A DNA stretch of 64,000 bases from Rhizobium sp. S152. GTDB taxonomy: Bacteria > Pseudomonadota > Alphaproteobacteria > Rhizobiales > Rhizobiaceae. The translations under genes were made by a program, and so were the position numbers. Within the stretch, counting starts at the first letter, position 1, and the number at the start of each line of letters is the position of its first letter. The DNA lies in NCBI RefSeq assembly GCF_030380735.1, contig NZ_JAUDRZ010000004.1, positions 62,001-126,000 of the forward strand, in the 5' to 3' direction. The notes beneath the pieces were generated by a model, which saw only the letters and a list, made by a program, of their open reading frames with translations, was not told the origin of the DNA and did not search any database. This document shows, one piece after another, positions 46,088 through 55,754 of the stretch.

Positions 46088-47113
46088 ATGAGACCTACGG
46101 TTCACGATATTGCCGCAGCCGCAGGCGTCAGCCTGGCGACCGTCGACAGGGTGCTGAACCAGCGCCCGGGTGTGCGCAAGGTGACCCGGGAAAAGGTCGA
46201 ATCCGCCATTCGCGAGATCGGTTATGTGCGCGATGTCGCCGCCGCCAATCTCGCGAAGGGGCGGACTTATCCTTTTGTATTCCTCGTCCCTGCCAGCGAC
46301 AATTCCTTCATGCACGGGCTGAACGCCGAGGTGCGGGCGGCTGTTGCCCGTTCGCCGGTGGAGCGCACCGATATCCGCACGATCGAGGTTCCGGCCTTCG
46401 ATCCGGCGGCCTTGGTCAGCGAGCTCGAGCGGCTGCGTGGGGAGCGACCGGCCGGCGTGGCGCTGGTCGCGACCGATGCGCCCGATGTTCGCGAGGCCGT
46501 CGACAGGCTGGTGCAGGACGGCATTCCTGTCGTCACCGTTGTTTCCGATCTCACCGGCTCGCTGCGACATCACTATGCCGGTGTCGACAACATCGCTGCC
46601 GGGCGCACGGCGGCGCGGCTGCTGGGCCGTTTTCTCGGCGGTGCGAAGGGTGAGATCGCGGTGCTTGCCGGCTCCATGCTGGTGCGCGATCATCGCGAAA
46701 GATTGGAAGGCTTCGCGGCGCTGATATCAGCCGAGTTCCCCTCGCTCGCGATCCTGCCTGTCATCGAAGGTCGCGACGATCCCGAGCTCGCCCATATGCT
46801 GGTGAGCGATGCCCTGTCGAAGAAGGACGGGATCATCGGGATCTACAGCCTCGGCGCCGGCAATCGCGGCCTGATCCGGGCGCTCAAGGAAAAGGCGGCC
46901 GACCGTGCGCTGACTGTGGTGGCGCACGAACTGACGGCGCATACGCGCGCGGCGCTTCTCGACGGTACGATCGACGCAATTCTCAATCAGGATGCGGGTC
47001 ACGAGGTGCGCAGCGCCATCCGCGTGCTGAAGGCCAAGGCCGACGGGCTCTCGGTGATCGACGCGCAGGAGCGCATCCGTCTCGATATCTTTCTGAAAGA
47101 CAATCTGCCGTAA
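46088..47113 (+). CDS. LacI-family transcriptional regulator of the xylose cluster
   Basis: 341 aa. The N-terminal LacI HTH (TVHDIAAAAGVSLATVDRVL, NQRPGVRKVTREKV) is followed by a periplasmic-binding-like sugar domain of the RbsB type (YPFVFLVPASDNSFMHGLNA). The ribosome site is AGGAGGAG. It precedes xylB by 18 bp in the same direction and is the probable xylose-responsive repressor. An 8-bp palindrome TAGCGCTA (46059-46066) lies just upstream and could be part of its operator, but this is weak. Confidence 0.87.
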   Translation: MRPTVHDIAAAAGVSLATVDRVLNQRPGVRKVTREKVESAIREIGYVRDVAAANLAKGRTYPFVFLVPASDNSFMHGLNAEVRAAVARSPVERTDIRTIEVPAFDPAALVSELERLRGERPAGVALVATDAPDVREAVDRLVQDGIPVVTVVSDLTGSLRHHYAGVDNIAAGRTAARLLGRFLGGAKGEIAVLAGSMLVRDHRERLEGFAALISAEFPSLAILPVIEGRDDPELAHMLVSDALSKKDGIIGIYSLGAGNRGLIRALKEKAADRALTVVAHELTAHTRAALLDGTIDAILNQDAGHEVRSAIRVLKAKADGLSVIDAQERIRLDIFLKDNLP

Positions 47114-47131
47114 CGGCAAAGGGAGAAACAC

Positions 47132-48586
47132 ATGTATCTGGGTCTCGATCTCGGAACCTCCGGCGTCAAAGCCATGCTGATCGACGGCGATCAGAAGATC
47201 ATCGGCTCGGCCAATGGTTCGCTCGACGTGTCGCGTCCGCATCACGGATGGTCGGAGCAGGAGCCGTCGCACTGGATCCGCGCCACCGAGGAAGCGGTCG
47301 CCGGGCTGAAGGCGAAGCACCCCGGGGAACTTGCAGCGGTCAAGGGCATCGGCCTCTCCGGCCAGATGCACGGCGCGACATTGCTCGACGCCGACGACAA
47401 GGTGCTGCGTCCCTGCATTCTCTGGAACGACACGCGCAGCTATCTCGAAGCAGCCGCACTCGATGCCGATCCGAAGTTCCGCAAGATCACCGGCAACATC
47501 GTCTTTCCCGGGTTCACCGCGCCGAAGCTCGCCTGGGTCGCCAAACATGAGCCGGAGATTTTCGCCAAGGTCGCCAAGGTGCTGCTGCCCAAGGATTATC
47601 TGCGCCTGTGGCTGACCGGCGAGCACATTTCCGAAATGTCGGATTCGGCCGGCACCTCCTGGCTCGATACCGGCAAGCGCAAGTGGTCGTCCGAACTGCT
47701 CGCCGCGACCGGTCTGGATGAAAAGCACATGCCAACGCTTGTCGAAGGCACCGAAGAGGGCGGCAAGTTGCGCGGCGAACTGGCCTCGCAGTGGGGCATC
47801 ACCGGCCCAGTCGTGGTTGCCGGTGGGGCGGGCGACAATGCGGCGTCGGCGTGCGGCATGGGCACGGTCAGCCATGGCGCGGCCTTCGTTTCGCTCGGCA
47901 CCTCGGGCGTGTTGTTTGCCGCCAACGGTTCCTATCTGCCGAAGCCGGAGAGCGCCGTTCACGCCTTCTGCCACGCACTGCCCGACACCTGGCACCAGAT
48001 GGGCGTCATCCTGTCGGCCACCGATGCGCTGAACTGGCATTCGCATGTGACGGGCAAGTCGGCCGCGGAGCTGACCGCGGAACTCGGCGGAACGCTGAAG
48101 GCGCCATCGGGCGTCACCTTCCTGCCCTATCTCTCAGGCGAACGCACGCCGCACAACGATGCCGTCATCCGCGGCGCCTTCATCGGGCTCGAGCATGAGT
48201 CGAGCCGCGTGGTGCTGACCCAGGCGGTGCTGGAAGGCGTGTCCTTCGCGATCCGCGACAATCTCGAAGCGCTGCGCTCGGCGGGCACCGATATTTCCCG
48301 CGTCACCGCCATCGGCGGCGGCTCGCGCTCGCGCTACTGGCTGGCCTCGATCGCCGCCGCCCTCGGCGTTCCAGTCGACCTGCCCGCCGACGGCGACTTC
48401 GGCGCCGCTTTCGGTGCCGCGCGGCTTGGGCTGATTGCCGCGACGGGAGCTGATCCGGTCGCGGTGTGCACGCCGCCTGAGACGGATGGGACGATCGAGC
48501 CTGATGCTGCGCTGAGCGGGGCGTATGAGGAGGCTTATGGCCGGTATCGTGCGCTTTATCCGGCGATCAAGGCATTGGCGCATTGA
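47132..48586 (+). CDS. xylB: Xylulokinase
   Basis: 484 aa FGGY kinase. The N-terminal [14 protein letters not shown], the substrate-recognition [13 protein letters not shown] and ILWNDTRS, and the catalytic base D235 in [12 protein letters not shown] match E. coli XylB and its length. It phosphorylates D-xylulose to xylulose 5-phosphate in the cytosol. It is downstream of the LacI-type regulator and upstream of xylA, separated from xylA by a repeat-rich spacer of 214 bp. Confidence 0.94.
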   Translation: MYLGLDLGTSGVKAMLIDGDQKIIGSANGSLDVSRPHHGWSEQEPSHWIRATEEAVAGLKAKHPGELAAVKGIGLSGQMHGATLLDADDKVLRPCILWNDTRSYLEAAALDADPKFRKITGNIVFPGFTAPKLAWVAKHEPEIFAKVAKVLLPKDYLRLWLTGEHISEMSDSAGTSWLDTGKRKWSSELLAATGLDEKHMPTLVEGTEEGGKLRGELASQWGITGPVVVAGGAGDNAASACGMGTVSHGAAFVSLGTSGVLFAANGSYLPKPESAVHAFCHALPDTWHQMGVILSATDALNWHSHVTGKSAAELTAELGGTLKAPSGVTFLPYLSGERTPHNDAVIRGAFIGLEHESSRVVLTQAVLEGVSFAIRDNLEALRSAGTDISRVTAIGGGSRSRYWLASIAAALGVPVDLPADGDFGAAFGAARLGLIAATGADPVAVCTPPETDGTIEPDAALSGAYEEAYGRYRALYPAIKALAH

Positions 48587-48599
48587 GAGAAAATTCACT

Positions 48600-48743
48600 G
48601 GGAGGGGTCGCAAGACCCCTCCCCAATCCCTCCCCACAAGGGGGAGGGGCTTCTTGCCCCGCGCGCCCGCCTTCCGAGGTGAGGGGCGGTGCCACCAGCT
48701 TTCTCCCCCCTTGTGGGGGAGATGCCGGCAGGCAGAGGGGGTC
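48600..48743. repeat. Palindromic intergenic repeats between xylB and xylA
   Basis: A perfect 10-bp hairpin GGGAGGGGTC/GACCCCTCCC with a 4-nt loop (48600-48623) is followed by CCCTCCCCACAAGGGGGAGG (from 48629), the same unit as at 26.3 and 31.2 kb. A second palindrome CTCCCCCCTTGTGGGGGAG (from 48703) ends in GCCGGCAGGCAGAGGGGG. The repeats fill most of the spacer inside the xyl cluster. Confidence 0.8.
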
Positions 48744-48800
48744 TTGAGCCGCAGGCTCTACAGAACACCATCACTATTAAAACACCCAAGGAGGAAAAAC

Positions 48801-50111
48801 ATGAGCACCGGATTTTTCGGCGATATCCAGAAGATCAAGTATGAAGGCCCAGACAGCACCAATCCGCTGGCCTACCGCCACTACAACAAGGACGAAGTCG
48901 TCCTCGGCAAGCGGATGGAAGATCACCTGCGCTTCGCCGTCGCCTACTGGCACACCTTCGCATGGCCGGGCGGTGACCCCTTCGGCGGACAGACCTTCCT
49001 GCGGCCGTGGTTCGAAGACACGATGAAAGCTGCGAAGCTGAAGGCCGACGTCGCCTTCGAATTCTTCTCGCTGCTCGATGCGCCCTACTATTGCTTCCAC
49101 GACGCCGACGTGCGGCCCGAGGGCAAGAACTTCGCCGAGAACACCAAGAATCTCAACGAGATCGTCGATTACTTCGCCGAGAAGCAGGCTGCCACCGGTA
49201 CCAAACTGCTCTGGGGTACGGCAAACCTCTTCTCCAATCGCCGCTTCATGTCGGGTGCCGCGACCAATCCGGATCCCGATGTCTTCGCCTATTCCGCCGC
49301 AACCGTGAAGACCTGCATGGACGCGACGATGAAGCTCGGGGGCGAGAACTACGTTCTGTGGGGCGGCCGCGAAGGCTATGAGACGCTGCTCAACACCGAC
49401 CTCAAGCGCGAGCTCGACCAGATGGGCCGCTTCCTCAATCTGGTGGTCGAGTACAAGCACAAGATCGGCTTCAAGGGCCAGATCCTGATCGAGCCGAAGC
49501 CGCAGGAGCCGACCAAGCACCAGTACGACTACGACGTCGCGACCGTCTACGGCTTCCTGAAGAAGAACGGCCTCGAAAACGAAGTGAAGCTCAACATCGA
49601 GCAGGGCCACGCGATCCTCGCCGGCCATTCCTTCGAGCACGAGCTGGCGCTCGCAAATGCGCTGGGCATTTTCGGCTCGATCGACATGAACCGCAACGAC
49701 TACCAGTCCGGCTGGGATACCGACCAGTTCCCGAACAACGTGCCGGAGATGGCGCTGGCCTACTATCAGGTTCTGGCAGGCGGCGGCTTCACCACCGGCG
49801 GCACCAACTTCGACGCCAAGCTGCGCCGCCAGTCGCTCGATCCGGCCGACCTCCTGATCGGCCACATCGGCGGCATGGATTGCTGCGCACGCGGTCTCAA
49901 GGCTGCAGCCAAGATGATCGAGGACAAGGCGCTGTCGCAGCCGCTCGCCAACCGCTATGCCGGCTGGGATTCGGCCGAAAGCCAGAAGATGCTGCGCGGC
50001 GAATACTCGCTCGCTGAGATCGCGGCCCGCGTCGAGCGTGAGGATATCAACCCGCAGCCGAAGTCCGGCCAGCAGGAACTGCTGGAAAACGTCGTCAACC
50101 GCTACGTCTGA
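48801..50111 (+). CDS. xylA: Xylose isomerase
   Basis: 436 aa, class II length. It converts D-xylose to D-xylulose with two divalent metals. The catalytic H100 and D103 are in [13 protein letters not shown], and the metal ligand E231 is in [18 protein letters not shown], with [14 protein letters not shown] near residue 50. ATG 48801 has a strong ribosome site (AAGGAGG); the frame extends open to 48525 through the repeats, which is not coding. It completes the regulator-xylB-xylA cluster and ends at a strong terminator. Confidence 0.96.
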   Translation: MSTGFFGDIQKIKYEGPDSTNPLAYRHYNKDEVVLGKRMEDHLRFAVAYWHTFAWPGGDPFGGQTFLRPWFEDTMKAAKLKADVAFEFFSLLDAPYYCFHDADVRPEGKNFAENTKNLNEIVDYFAEKQAATGTKLLWGTANLFSNRRFMSGAATNPDPDVFAYSAATVKTCMDATMKLGGENYVLWGGREGYETLLNTDLKRELDQMGRFLNLVVEYKHKIGFKGQILIEPKPQEPTKHQYDYDVATVYGFLKKNGLENEVKLNIEQGHAILAGHSFEHELALANALGIFGSIDMNRNDYQSGWDTDQFPNNVPEMALAYYQVLAGGGFTTGGTNFDAKLRRQSLDPADLLIGHIGGMDCCARGLKAAAKMIEDKALSQPLANRYAGWDSAESQKMLRGEYSLAEIAARVEREDINPQPKSGQQELLENVVNRYV

Positions 50112-50133
50112 TCGGCGGCGGATTGCAGACACG

Positions 50134-50166
50134 AAAAGCCGGGGAGCACTCGCTTCCCGGCTTTTT
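50134..50166. terminator. Bidirectional intrinsic terminator after xylA
   Basis: AAAAGCCGGG (50134-50143) pairs with CCCGGCTTTT (50156-50165), 12-nt loop, with T-run on the plus strand and A-run on the other side. It serves both xylA and the convergent phosphate transporter gene. Confidence 0.88.
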
Positions 50167-50189
50167 CAATTGCGCTATCGGCTCATTGA

Positions 50190-51791
50190 TCAGAACACCT
50201 GGCGCAGGATGATGAAGAGCACGAAGGCGATGGCGATCGAGGCCGGCAGCGTCAGGATCCAGGCCATCAACATGTTGCGCACCGTCGACCATTGCAGGCC
50301 GGACCCGTTCGCGGCCATCGTGCCGGCGACACCCGACGACAGCACGTGTGTGGTCGAAACAGGCAGGCCGAGATGGTCGGCGGCGCCGATCGTGACCATG
50401 GCGACGACTTCGGCGGCGGCGCCCTGGCCATAGGTCAGGTGGGTCTTGCCGATCTTTTCGCCGACGGTGATGACGATCCGCTTCCAGCCGACCATGGTGC
50501 CGAGGCCGAGCGCGATGGCGACGGCGATCTTGACCCAGAGCGGGATGAACTTGGTCGCGTTATCGACCGCCTTGTGATAGGCGCTCACTGCCTGCAGATC
50601 GGCCGGCTCCATGGCGAGCAGCTTCTGCTTGTCGATCAGCTTCAGGGCTTCGCCGATCAGGTAGATGTCGTTACGGACGTTGCTGACCAGATGCGTGGGC
50701 ACCGCCTCAAGGGTCGGGAAGGCAGCAACTTCGGCGCTTGTGGCGTGGATGAACTGCTGAAGTGCCGGCGTCGTTGCGTCCGTCCAGACCTTGTTCTTCA
50801 CGGCGTTGCTGACCTCGACGCGGAAATCGCCAGCGGCCGCACCCGGCTTCACATATTTGCCGAGCGCGGTTTCCACCTGGGCCGACGCGCTCTTGTAGGC
50901 TTCGAGATAGTTGACGTCAGGGGTGCGGTTCAGCGCGAAGGCGGTGGGGACGAGGCCGATCAGGATCAGCATGATCAGGCCCATGCCCTTCTGCCCGTCG
51001 TTCGATCCGTGGGCGAAGCTGACGCCGGTGCAGGTGAAGATCAAAAGGCCACGAATCCAGAGCGGCGGCGGGTTGTTGCCCTTCGGCTCCTCGTAGAGCG
51101 CCTTGTTGCGCACCAGCACCTTCATGACCAGCAGCAGGACGGCGGAGAGGCCGAAGCCGATCAGCGGCGAGATCAGCAGCGACAGGCCGATGTTGGTGGC
51201 CTGCGACCAGTCGACACCGCTGGTGGCGCTTCCCGCCGGCGCCAGGAACTGGTTGGCAAGGCCGACGCCGATGATCGAGCCGACCAGCGTGTGCGAACTC
51301 GAGGACGGCAGGCCGAGATACCAGGTGCCGAGGTTCCAGAGGATGGCGGCGATCAAGAGCGCGAAGACCATGGCGAGGCCCGAGCCGGAGCCGACCTGCA
51401 GGATGAGCTCGACCGGGAGCAGCGCCAGGATGCCGAAGGCGACCGCGCCGCTCGACATCATGACGCCGAGGAAATTGAAGAAGCCCGACCAGATGACGGC
51501 GAGTTCGGCCGGCATGGAGCGGGTGTAGATGACGGTGGCGACGGCATTGGCGGTATCGTGGAAGCCGTTGACGAACTCGAAGCCGAGCGCGATCAGAAGA
51601 GCGAGACCGAGCATGATCCACGGAACGGCGACGGCGCTGGTGAGGTCGCGTCCGAGCGCGTAGGCGACATAGCCGAGCCCACCCACCAGCAAGAGGATGA
51701 TGACGGGAAGAAACCACTTGCCGGAGGCTTTGCCGTGCAGCGGATGGTTCTCGCGATCGCTGTGAATGCTTTCGTTGGTGATGTCAGCCAT
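50190..51791 (-). CDS. PiT-family inorganic phosphate transporter
   Basis: 533 aa. The duplicated PiT signature is present: GFEFVNGFHDTANAVATVIYT in the N-terminal half and GPQG-like GAADHLGLPVSTTHVLSSGV in the C-terminal half, plus FAHGSNDGQKGMGLI in between. About ten to eleven helices and a long hydrophilic loop (~residues 300-410) are visible. It imports phosphate with protons or sodium in the low-affinity mode. No pitA-associated DUF47 (PhoU-like) gene is next to it in this window. The initial ~25 residues are hydrophilic. Confidence 0.92.
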   Translation of the reverse strand: MADITNESIHSDRENHPLHGKASGKWFLPVIILLLVGGLGYVAYALGRDLTSAVAVPWIMLGLALLIALGFEFVNGFHDTANAVATVIYTRSMPAELAVIWSGFFNFLGVMMSSGAVAFGILALLPVELILQVGSGSGLAMVFALLIAAILWNLGTWYLGLPSSSSHTLVGSIIGVGLANQFLAPAGSATSGVDWSQATNIGLSLLISPLIGFGLSAVLLLVMKVLVRNKALYEEPKGNNPPPLWIRGLLIFTCTGVSFAHGSNDGQKGMGLIMLILIGLVPTAFALNRTPDVNYLEAYKSASAQVETALGKYVKPGAAAGDFRVEVSNAVKNKVWTDATTPALQQFIHATSAEVAAFPTLEAVPTHLVSNVRNDIYLIGEALKLIDKQKLLAMEPADLQAVSAYHKAVDNATKFIPLWVKIAVAIALGLGTMVGWKRIVITVGEKIGKTHLTYGQGAAAEVVAMVTIGAADHLGLPVSTTHVLSSGVAGTMAANGSGLQWSTVRNMLMAWILTLPASIAIAFVLFIILRQVF

Positions 51792-51960
51792 CTCAGTTCC
51801 TCTCTCAGAAGCCGTCCTTTCGAGTTATGCCTGCTGCGTGAACCTCTCATGACAATCGTCAATTCGCTGTGCCATCGTGGTGCGCGATGTCGCATTGCCG
51901 CAACCCTCGATATCCGCTCTATTGCCGAGAGAAATCAGCATGCATGATCGGGAGGATCAC

Positions 51961-52743
51961 ATGAGCTCGCCTTTCCAACTTGCCGCCTGCGCCGAGATGA
52001 TCTGGCGCGACCGACCGATCGAGTGGCGAGCCTCCAGGTTGAAGGAGATGGGGTTCGGCGTCGGTCTCTGGAACTGGCCGGAGCATGATCTCGGCAAGCT
52101 CGAGGCGACGGGCGCGACGTTCACCATCATGAACGGCTATCTCACGGGACGGCTGACGGATGACGAGGGGGCGGCGGAGCTTTTGAAGACAGCGCGCGAG
52201 ACGGCAAGGGTCGGCACGCGGCTCGGCGTGCAGCGTCTGAACCTGCACGGAACCGGCCTCGGCGAAGGTGGGCTGCCGGTGCAGCCGGTCGAGGTCGTGA
52301 CTGGTCACATGTGGCTGAAGGCGCGCGACACGCTTGCTCGCATCGTCGATTTGGCCGAGGAAGAGGATGTGGTCTTCACTCTGGAAAACCTCAACCTGGC
52401 CGTCGATCATCCAGGCGTGCCCTTCGGCCGCGCCGAGGACACTTTGGCGCTGGTCTCGAGCATCGACCATCCGCGCCTGCGGCTCAATCTCGACCTTTAT
52501 CACGCGCAGATCGGCGAGGGGAACCTGATCGAGCTCTGCCGCAAGAGCCTGCCATGGATCGGCGAGATCCAGGTCGCCGACGTCCCCGGCCGCATGGAGC
52601 CGGGAACGGGTGAGGTCAACTGGAAGGGCATCGCCCGGGCGCTGAAGGCGATGGGCTATGCCGGTCCCGTGGGCATGGAGGCCTTCGCGTCGGGCGATCC
52701 GGAGCTGGCGCTTGCGGCCTTTCGTGAGGCGTTTACGGTTTAG
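51961..52743 (+). CDS. Hydroxypyruvate-isomerase-like sugar isomerase (TIM barrel)
   Basis: 260 aa from ATG 51961 with GGGAGGATC upstream. It is an AP-endonuclease-2-type TIM barrel. Metal-site residues are suggested by FTLENLNL (Glu), LNLDLYHAQIGEGN (Asp, His) and GPVGMEAF (Glu), the pattern of Hyi/OtnI enzymes that isomerise hydroxypyruvate or 2-oxo-tetronates. Tail-to-tail it overlaps an antitoxin remnant on the other strand by 11 bp. Its substrate is unknown, and it may be linked to the LacI/ABC system next door. Confidence 0.82.
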   Translation: MSSPFQLAACAEMIWRDRPIEWRASRLKEMGFGVGLWNWPEHDLGKLEATGATFTIMNGYLTGRLTDDEGAAELLKTARETARVGTRLGVQRLNLHGTGLGEGGLPVQPVEVVTGHMWLKARDTLARIVDLAEEEDVVFTLENLNLAVDHPGVPFGRAEDTLALVSSIDHPRLRLNLDLYHAQIGEGNLIELCRKSLPWIGEIQVADVPGRMEPGTGEVNWKGIARALKAMGYAGPVGMEAFASGDPELALAAFREAFTV

Positions 52744-52930
52744 GCTGGTGTCGGTCTAAGTCAGTCCGGTTGGCGATGCCGGCTAACCCGCGGGCGCGCG
52801 CGACGACCTCCAGCGCGTGCGCGACATATCCGGCATCCTCGGTCTTGAACGCTTCGGCCATGAAGACGGCAATTGCTTCTTCGGATTTTAGATCCTCGGC
52901 CGGATCATATCGCGTCATTTCCTCAGACAT
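52733..52930 (-). pseudogene. Truncated addiction-module antidote-like gene
   Basis: 65 aa (or 66 from the ATG at 52933). The segment RYDPAEDLKSEEAIAVFMAE, AFKTEDAGYVAHALEVVARA and RGLAGIANRTDLDR matches, from memory, the N-terminal two thirds of the HI1420-type antidote family, which normally reaches ~95-100 aa with a complete XRE-like HTH (GLSREALY and further). Here the HTH breaks off and the frame ends within the neighbouring isomerase gene. An AGGAGG site overlaps the stop of the upstream LacI gene, so it may still be translated. No toxin partner is adjacent. Confidence 0.6.
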
Positions 52931-52939
52931 CATTTCCTC

Positions 52940-53971
52940 CTACCGCTTCTCCCACCCCTTCGACGGTGCCGACACCGAGTTCCGCACCACCAGATCCGGC
53001 TGCAGGAGGATCTCGGTCTCGGCGGGCTGGCCGTCGCCGAGAAACTCGAGCAGCAGCGCCATGGCCTGCTTGCCGATCGCGGTGCGCGGCTGGCGCACCG
53101 TGGTCAGCGGCGGCGACATGAAGACGGCCTGGGGGACGTCGTCGAAGCCGGTGACGGAGAAGTCGCGGGGGATGTCGTAGCCGCGGGCGTTGAGGCCGAT
53201 CATCACGCCGATCGCCGTCTGGTCGTTGACGCACATGAAGGCGGTCGGCAGCGTGTCGCGCATGAACAACTGCTCGACGGCATGGCGGCCGCTTTCCAGC
53301 GTGCCGTCGCCTTCGATGACCAGACGCTGGCCCTTCGAGACGCCGGCGGCGTCGAGGCCCTCGTCATAGCCTTGGCGGCGTCTCGAGTAGGCAAGCCGGG
53401 TCTTGCTGTCGCCGATGAAGGCTATTCTACGGTGACCCTCGGCAAGCAGCAGGTCGACGGCCTTGCGCGCGCCCTCGATATCGTCGACGCCGACATAGGG
53501 AATGCCGCCGTTGAAGACCGGTTCGAAGACGCCGACGCTGGGAGGGAGCCGTGCCGTCATCGTCTGATGGCCGAAGGGGAGGATGCCGGTAAAGAGAATC
53601 AATCCCGCCGCTTGGTTTGAATTTAGAAATTTGAGATATTCGAGGCCGCGCTGGGCGTCGTTCTGCGTATGGCCGATGAGAATGCCGTAGCCATGGGAGC
53701 GAGCCTCGTTCTCCAGGCCGATCAGGATGTTGGAAAAATTGGGGTCGCCGATGTCGGGAGCCACGACCAGGATCATGTTGGACCGGCCGAGACGCAGGCT
53801 GCGGGCCATGGCGTTCGTGGTGTATCCGGTGATGGCGATCGCCTGATTCACCTTCAGCCGCGTCGAGTTGGCGACCTTCTCCGGCGTATGGATCGCCCGC
53901 GATACGGTTGCGATCGATACTTCCGCGATCCTTGCTACGTCTTCGATGGTGGCGGGCGTGGAATTCGACAA
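52940..53971 (-). CDS. LacI-family repressor facing the RbsACB-type ABC operon
   Basis: 343 aa. The LacI HTH (TIEDVARIAEVSIATVSRAI with the hinge-helix segment NAMARSLRLGRSN) is followed by the ligand domain (MILVVAPDIGDPNFSNILIG to the C-terminus). It diverges from the sugar ABC operon across 168 bp that hold two 14-bp palindromes typical of LacI/GalR operators. It very probably represses that operon and itself, with release by the transported sugar or a derivative. Its stop codon is within the ribosome site of the antitoxin fragment. Confidence 0.9.
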   Translation of the reverse strand: MSNSTPATIEDVARIAEVSIATVSRAIHTPEKVANSTRLKVNQAIAITGYTTNAMARSLRLGRSNMILVVAPDIGDPNFSNILIGLENEARSHGYGILIGHTQNDAQRGLEYLKFLNSNQAAGLILFTGILPFGHQTMTARLPPSVGVFEPVFNGGIPYVGVDDIEGARKAVDLLLAEGHRRIAFIGDSKTRLAYSRRRQGYDEGLDAAGVSKGQRLVIEGDGTLESGRHAVEQLFMRDTLPTAFMCVNDQTAIGVMIGLNARGYDIPRDFSVTGFDDVPQAVFMSPPLTTVRQPRTAIGKQAMALLLEFLGDGQPAETEILLQPDLVVRNSVSAPSKGWEKR

Positions 53972-54064
53972 TGCGTCCTGCCTTGAGGCTCAATTCGCGG
54001 CGACACTACACAGACTGCGGCATACGTCAAAGGGCGAAGCAACAACATCCGCCTAATGCACTGA

Positions 54065-54099
54065 TGTAAACCTTTACATCGCACATGTAAAGGTTTACA
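54065..54099. promoter_or_regulatory. Twin LacI-type operators between the LacI gene and the sugar ABC operon
   Basis: TGTAAACCTTTACA (54065-54078) and TGTAAAGGTTTACA (54086-54099) are each palindromic (TGTAAA-N2-TTTACA). Together they form one perfect 15-bp inverted repeat, 54065-54079 with 54085-54099, and a 5-nt spacer. Centres are 21 bp apart, two helical turns, so two repressor dimers could bind the same face. The match to the usual LacI/GalR core, except CC/GG replacing the central CG, is direct observation; binding is inferred. Confidence 0.75.
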
Positions 54100-54139
54100 C
54101 AGGGGTCAAGCGGGTGGGAGTCCGCAGGGGGAGGCATCA

Positions 54140-55663
54140 ATGAGTTCTGATAATGTCGAGGCTGCGCCGGTGGTGTTGTCGGCTCGACGCATATGCAAGT
54201 CCTTCAGTGGCGTGCAGGTCCTCTTCAGCGTCAATTTCGAGCTCCGCGCAGGTGAAATCCACGCGCTGATGGGTGAGAACGGCGCCGGCAAATCGACGCT
54301 GGTCAAGGTGATGTCGGGCTTCGAACAGCCGACCTCGGGGGAAATCATTCTCGACGGCCAGCCTATCGTACTGCCGCCGAACGGTGCGGCCGAGGCGCTG
54401 GGTATTGTCATCATCCACCAGGAATTCAATCTTGCCGACCATCTGACGGTTGCCGAAAGCCTGTTTCTCGGCCGCGAGGTGACGCGTTTCGGCGTTCTCG
54501 ACCGCAAGTTCATGCGCGCGGAAACCCGCAAGGCGCTTGACCTGCTCGGCTCGCATGTCGACGAGAACGCGCTGATCAGCACGCTTTCGATCGCCGACAA
54601 GCAGATGGTGGAGATCGCCAAGGCGATCAGCCGCGATGCCCGCGTCGTGTTCATGGACGAGCCGACGGCGGTGCTGTCGCGCGAGGAAACCAATTTCCTG
54701 TTCAAGCAGGTGCGCAAGCTGCGCGACAAGGGCACCAGCTTCGTCTTCGTCTCGCACAAGCTCGACGAGGTCATGGAACTGACCGACCGGGTCACGGTGC
54801 TTCGTGACGGCCAGTGGGTGAAAACTGCTCCGACCGCCATGCTCGACGGTGAATCGATCGCGCAGCTGATGGTTGGGCGCGAGCTTTCGAGCCTCTATCC
54901 GACCAAGAACGAGCCCGATATCGACGAGGAGATCGTGCTGAAGGTCGAAGGTGTTTCCACCGGCTATGTGCAGGATGCAAGCTTCGAGGTGCGCAAGGGC
55001 GAGATCATCGGCTTTTCCGGCATGATCGGCTCCGGTCGCACCGAGCTGATGGAGGCTATCGCCGGCCTGCGCGGGCGCGCTTCGGGCGAGGTTGTCATCC
55101 GCGGCGAGAGCGTTCCCTCAGGCGACGTGCACGCGGCCAATCGCGCCGGCCTCGCCTACATGACCAAGGATCGCAAGCATAAGGGCCTGCTGCTCGGCTC
55201 CAACATGTTGGCCAATCTTACGCTCCAATCTCTGGGTCAGCATTCGCGGCACGGCTATCTCAGCCCCGGCAGCGAGGCCAAGGCGCTGGCGAAGGCACGG
55301 CGGCGCTTCGATATCCGCGTGCGCGATGCCAATATCGTGGCCGGGCGCATGTCCGGCGGCAACCAGCAGAAGCTGCTGCTCGCCAAGGTCATGGAGACGG
55401 ACCCCGAGATCATCATCATCGACGAGCCGACGCGCGGCATCGATGTCGGCACCAAGCAGCAGATCTATCATTTCATCTCGGCGCTGGCACGCGACGGCCG
55501 CTCGATCATCGTCGTCTCCTCCGAAATGCCCGAGGTGATCGGGCTCTGCACGCGGGTGGCCGTGATGCGCGAGGGGCGGATCGTCGGCGTGCTGGAGGGC
55601 GACGAGATCTCCGAGCAGGAGATCATGCGCTATGCGGCAGGCCTGAAGAAGAGGGCCGCCTGA
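54140..55663 (+). CDS. Sugar ABC transporter ATPase (RbsA/XylG type, duplicated)
   Basis: 507 aa with two ABC modules. The first has Walker A GENGAGKST (~residues 49-57) and VFMDEPTAVLS; the second lacks a canonical Walker A (FSGMIGSGRTELMEA) but has MSGGNQQKLLLAK and IIIDEPTRGIDVG, the standard RbsA asymmetry. Length is typical. The ATG at 54140 follows GGGGGAGGC. It powers a CUT2-class importer with the permease and binding protein downstream, under the LacI twin operators. Confidence 0.92.
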   Translation: MSSDNVEAAPVVLSARRICKSFSGVQVLFSVNFELRAGEIHALMGENGAGKSTLVKVMSGFEQPTSGEIILDGQPIVLPPNGAAEALGIVIIHQEFNLADHLTVAESLFLGREVTRFGVLDRKFMRAETRKALDLLGSHVDENALISTLSIADKQMVEIAKAISRDARVVFMDEPTAVLSREETNFLFKQVRKLRDKGTSFVFVSHKLDEVMELTDRVTVLRDGQWVKTAPTAMLDGESIAQLMVGRELSSLYPTKNEPDIDEEIVLKVEGVSTGYVQDASFEVRKGEIIGFSGMIGSGRTELMEAIAGLRGRASGEVVIRGESVPSGDVHAANRAGLAYMTKDRKHKGLLLGSNMLANLTLQSLGQHSRHGYLSPGSEAKALAKARRRFDIRVRDANIVAGRMSGGNQQKLLLAKVMETDPEIIIIDEPTRGIDVGTKQQIYHFISALARDGRSIIVVSSEMPEVIGLCTRVAVMREGRIVGVLEGDEISEQEIMRYAAGLKKRAA

Positions 55664-55754
55664 GGCGGTCTACGGGAACACACGCCCTGGGGCGGAACGA
55701 ATTATGCGATGCCGGCGGGTGAGGCCGAGGCATGACGGGAGGATGGCTTTGGAC

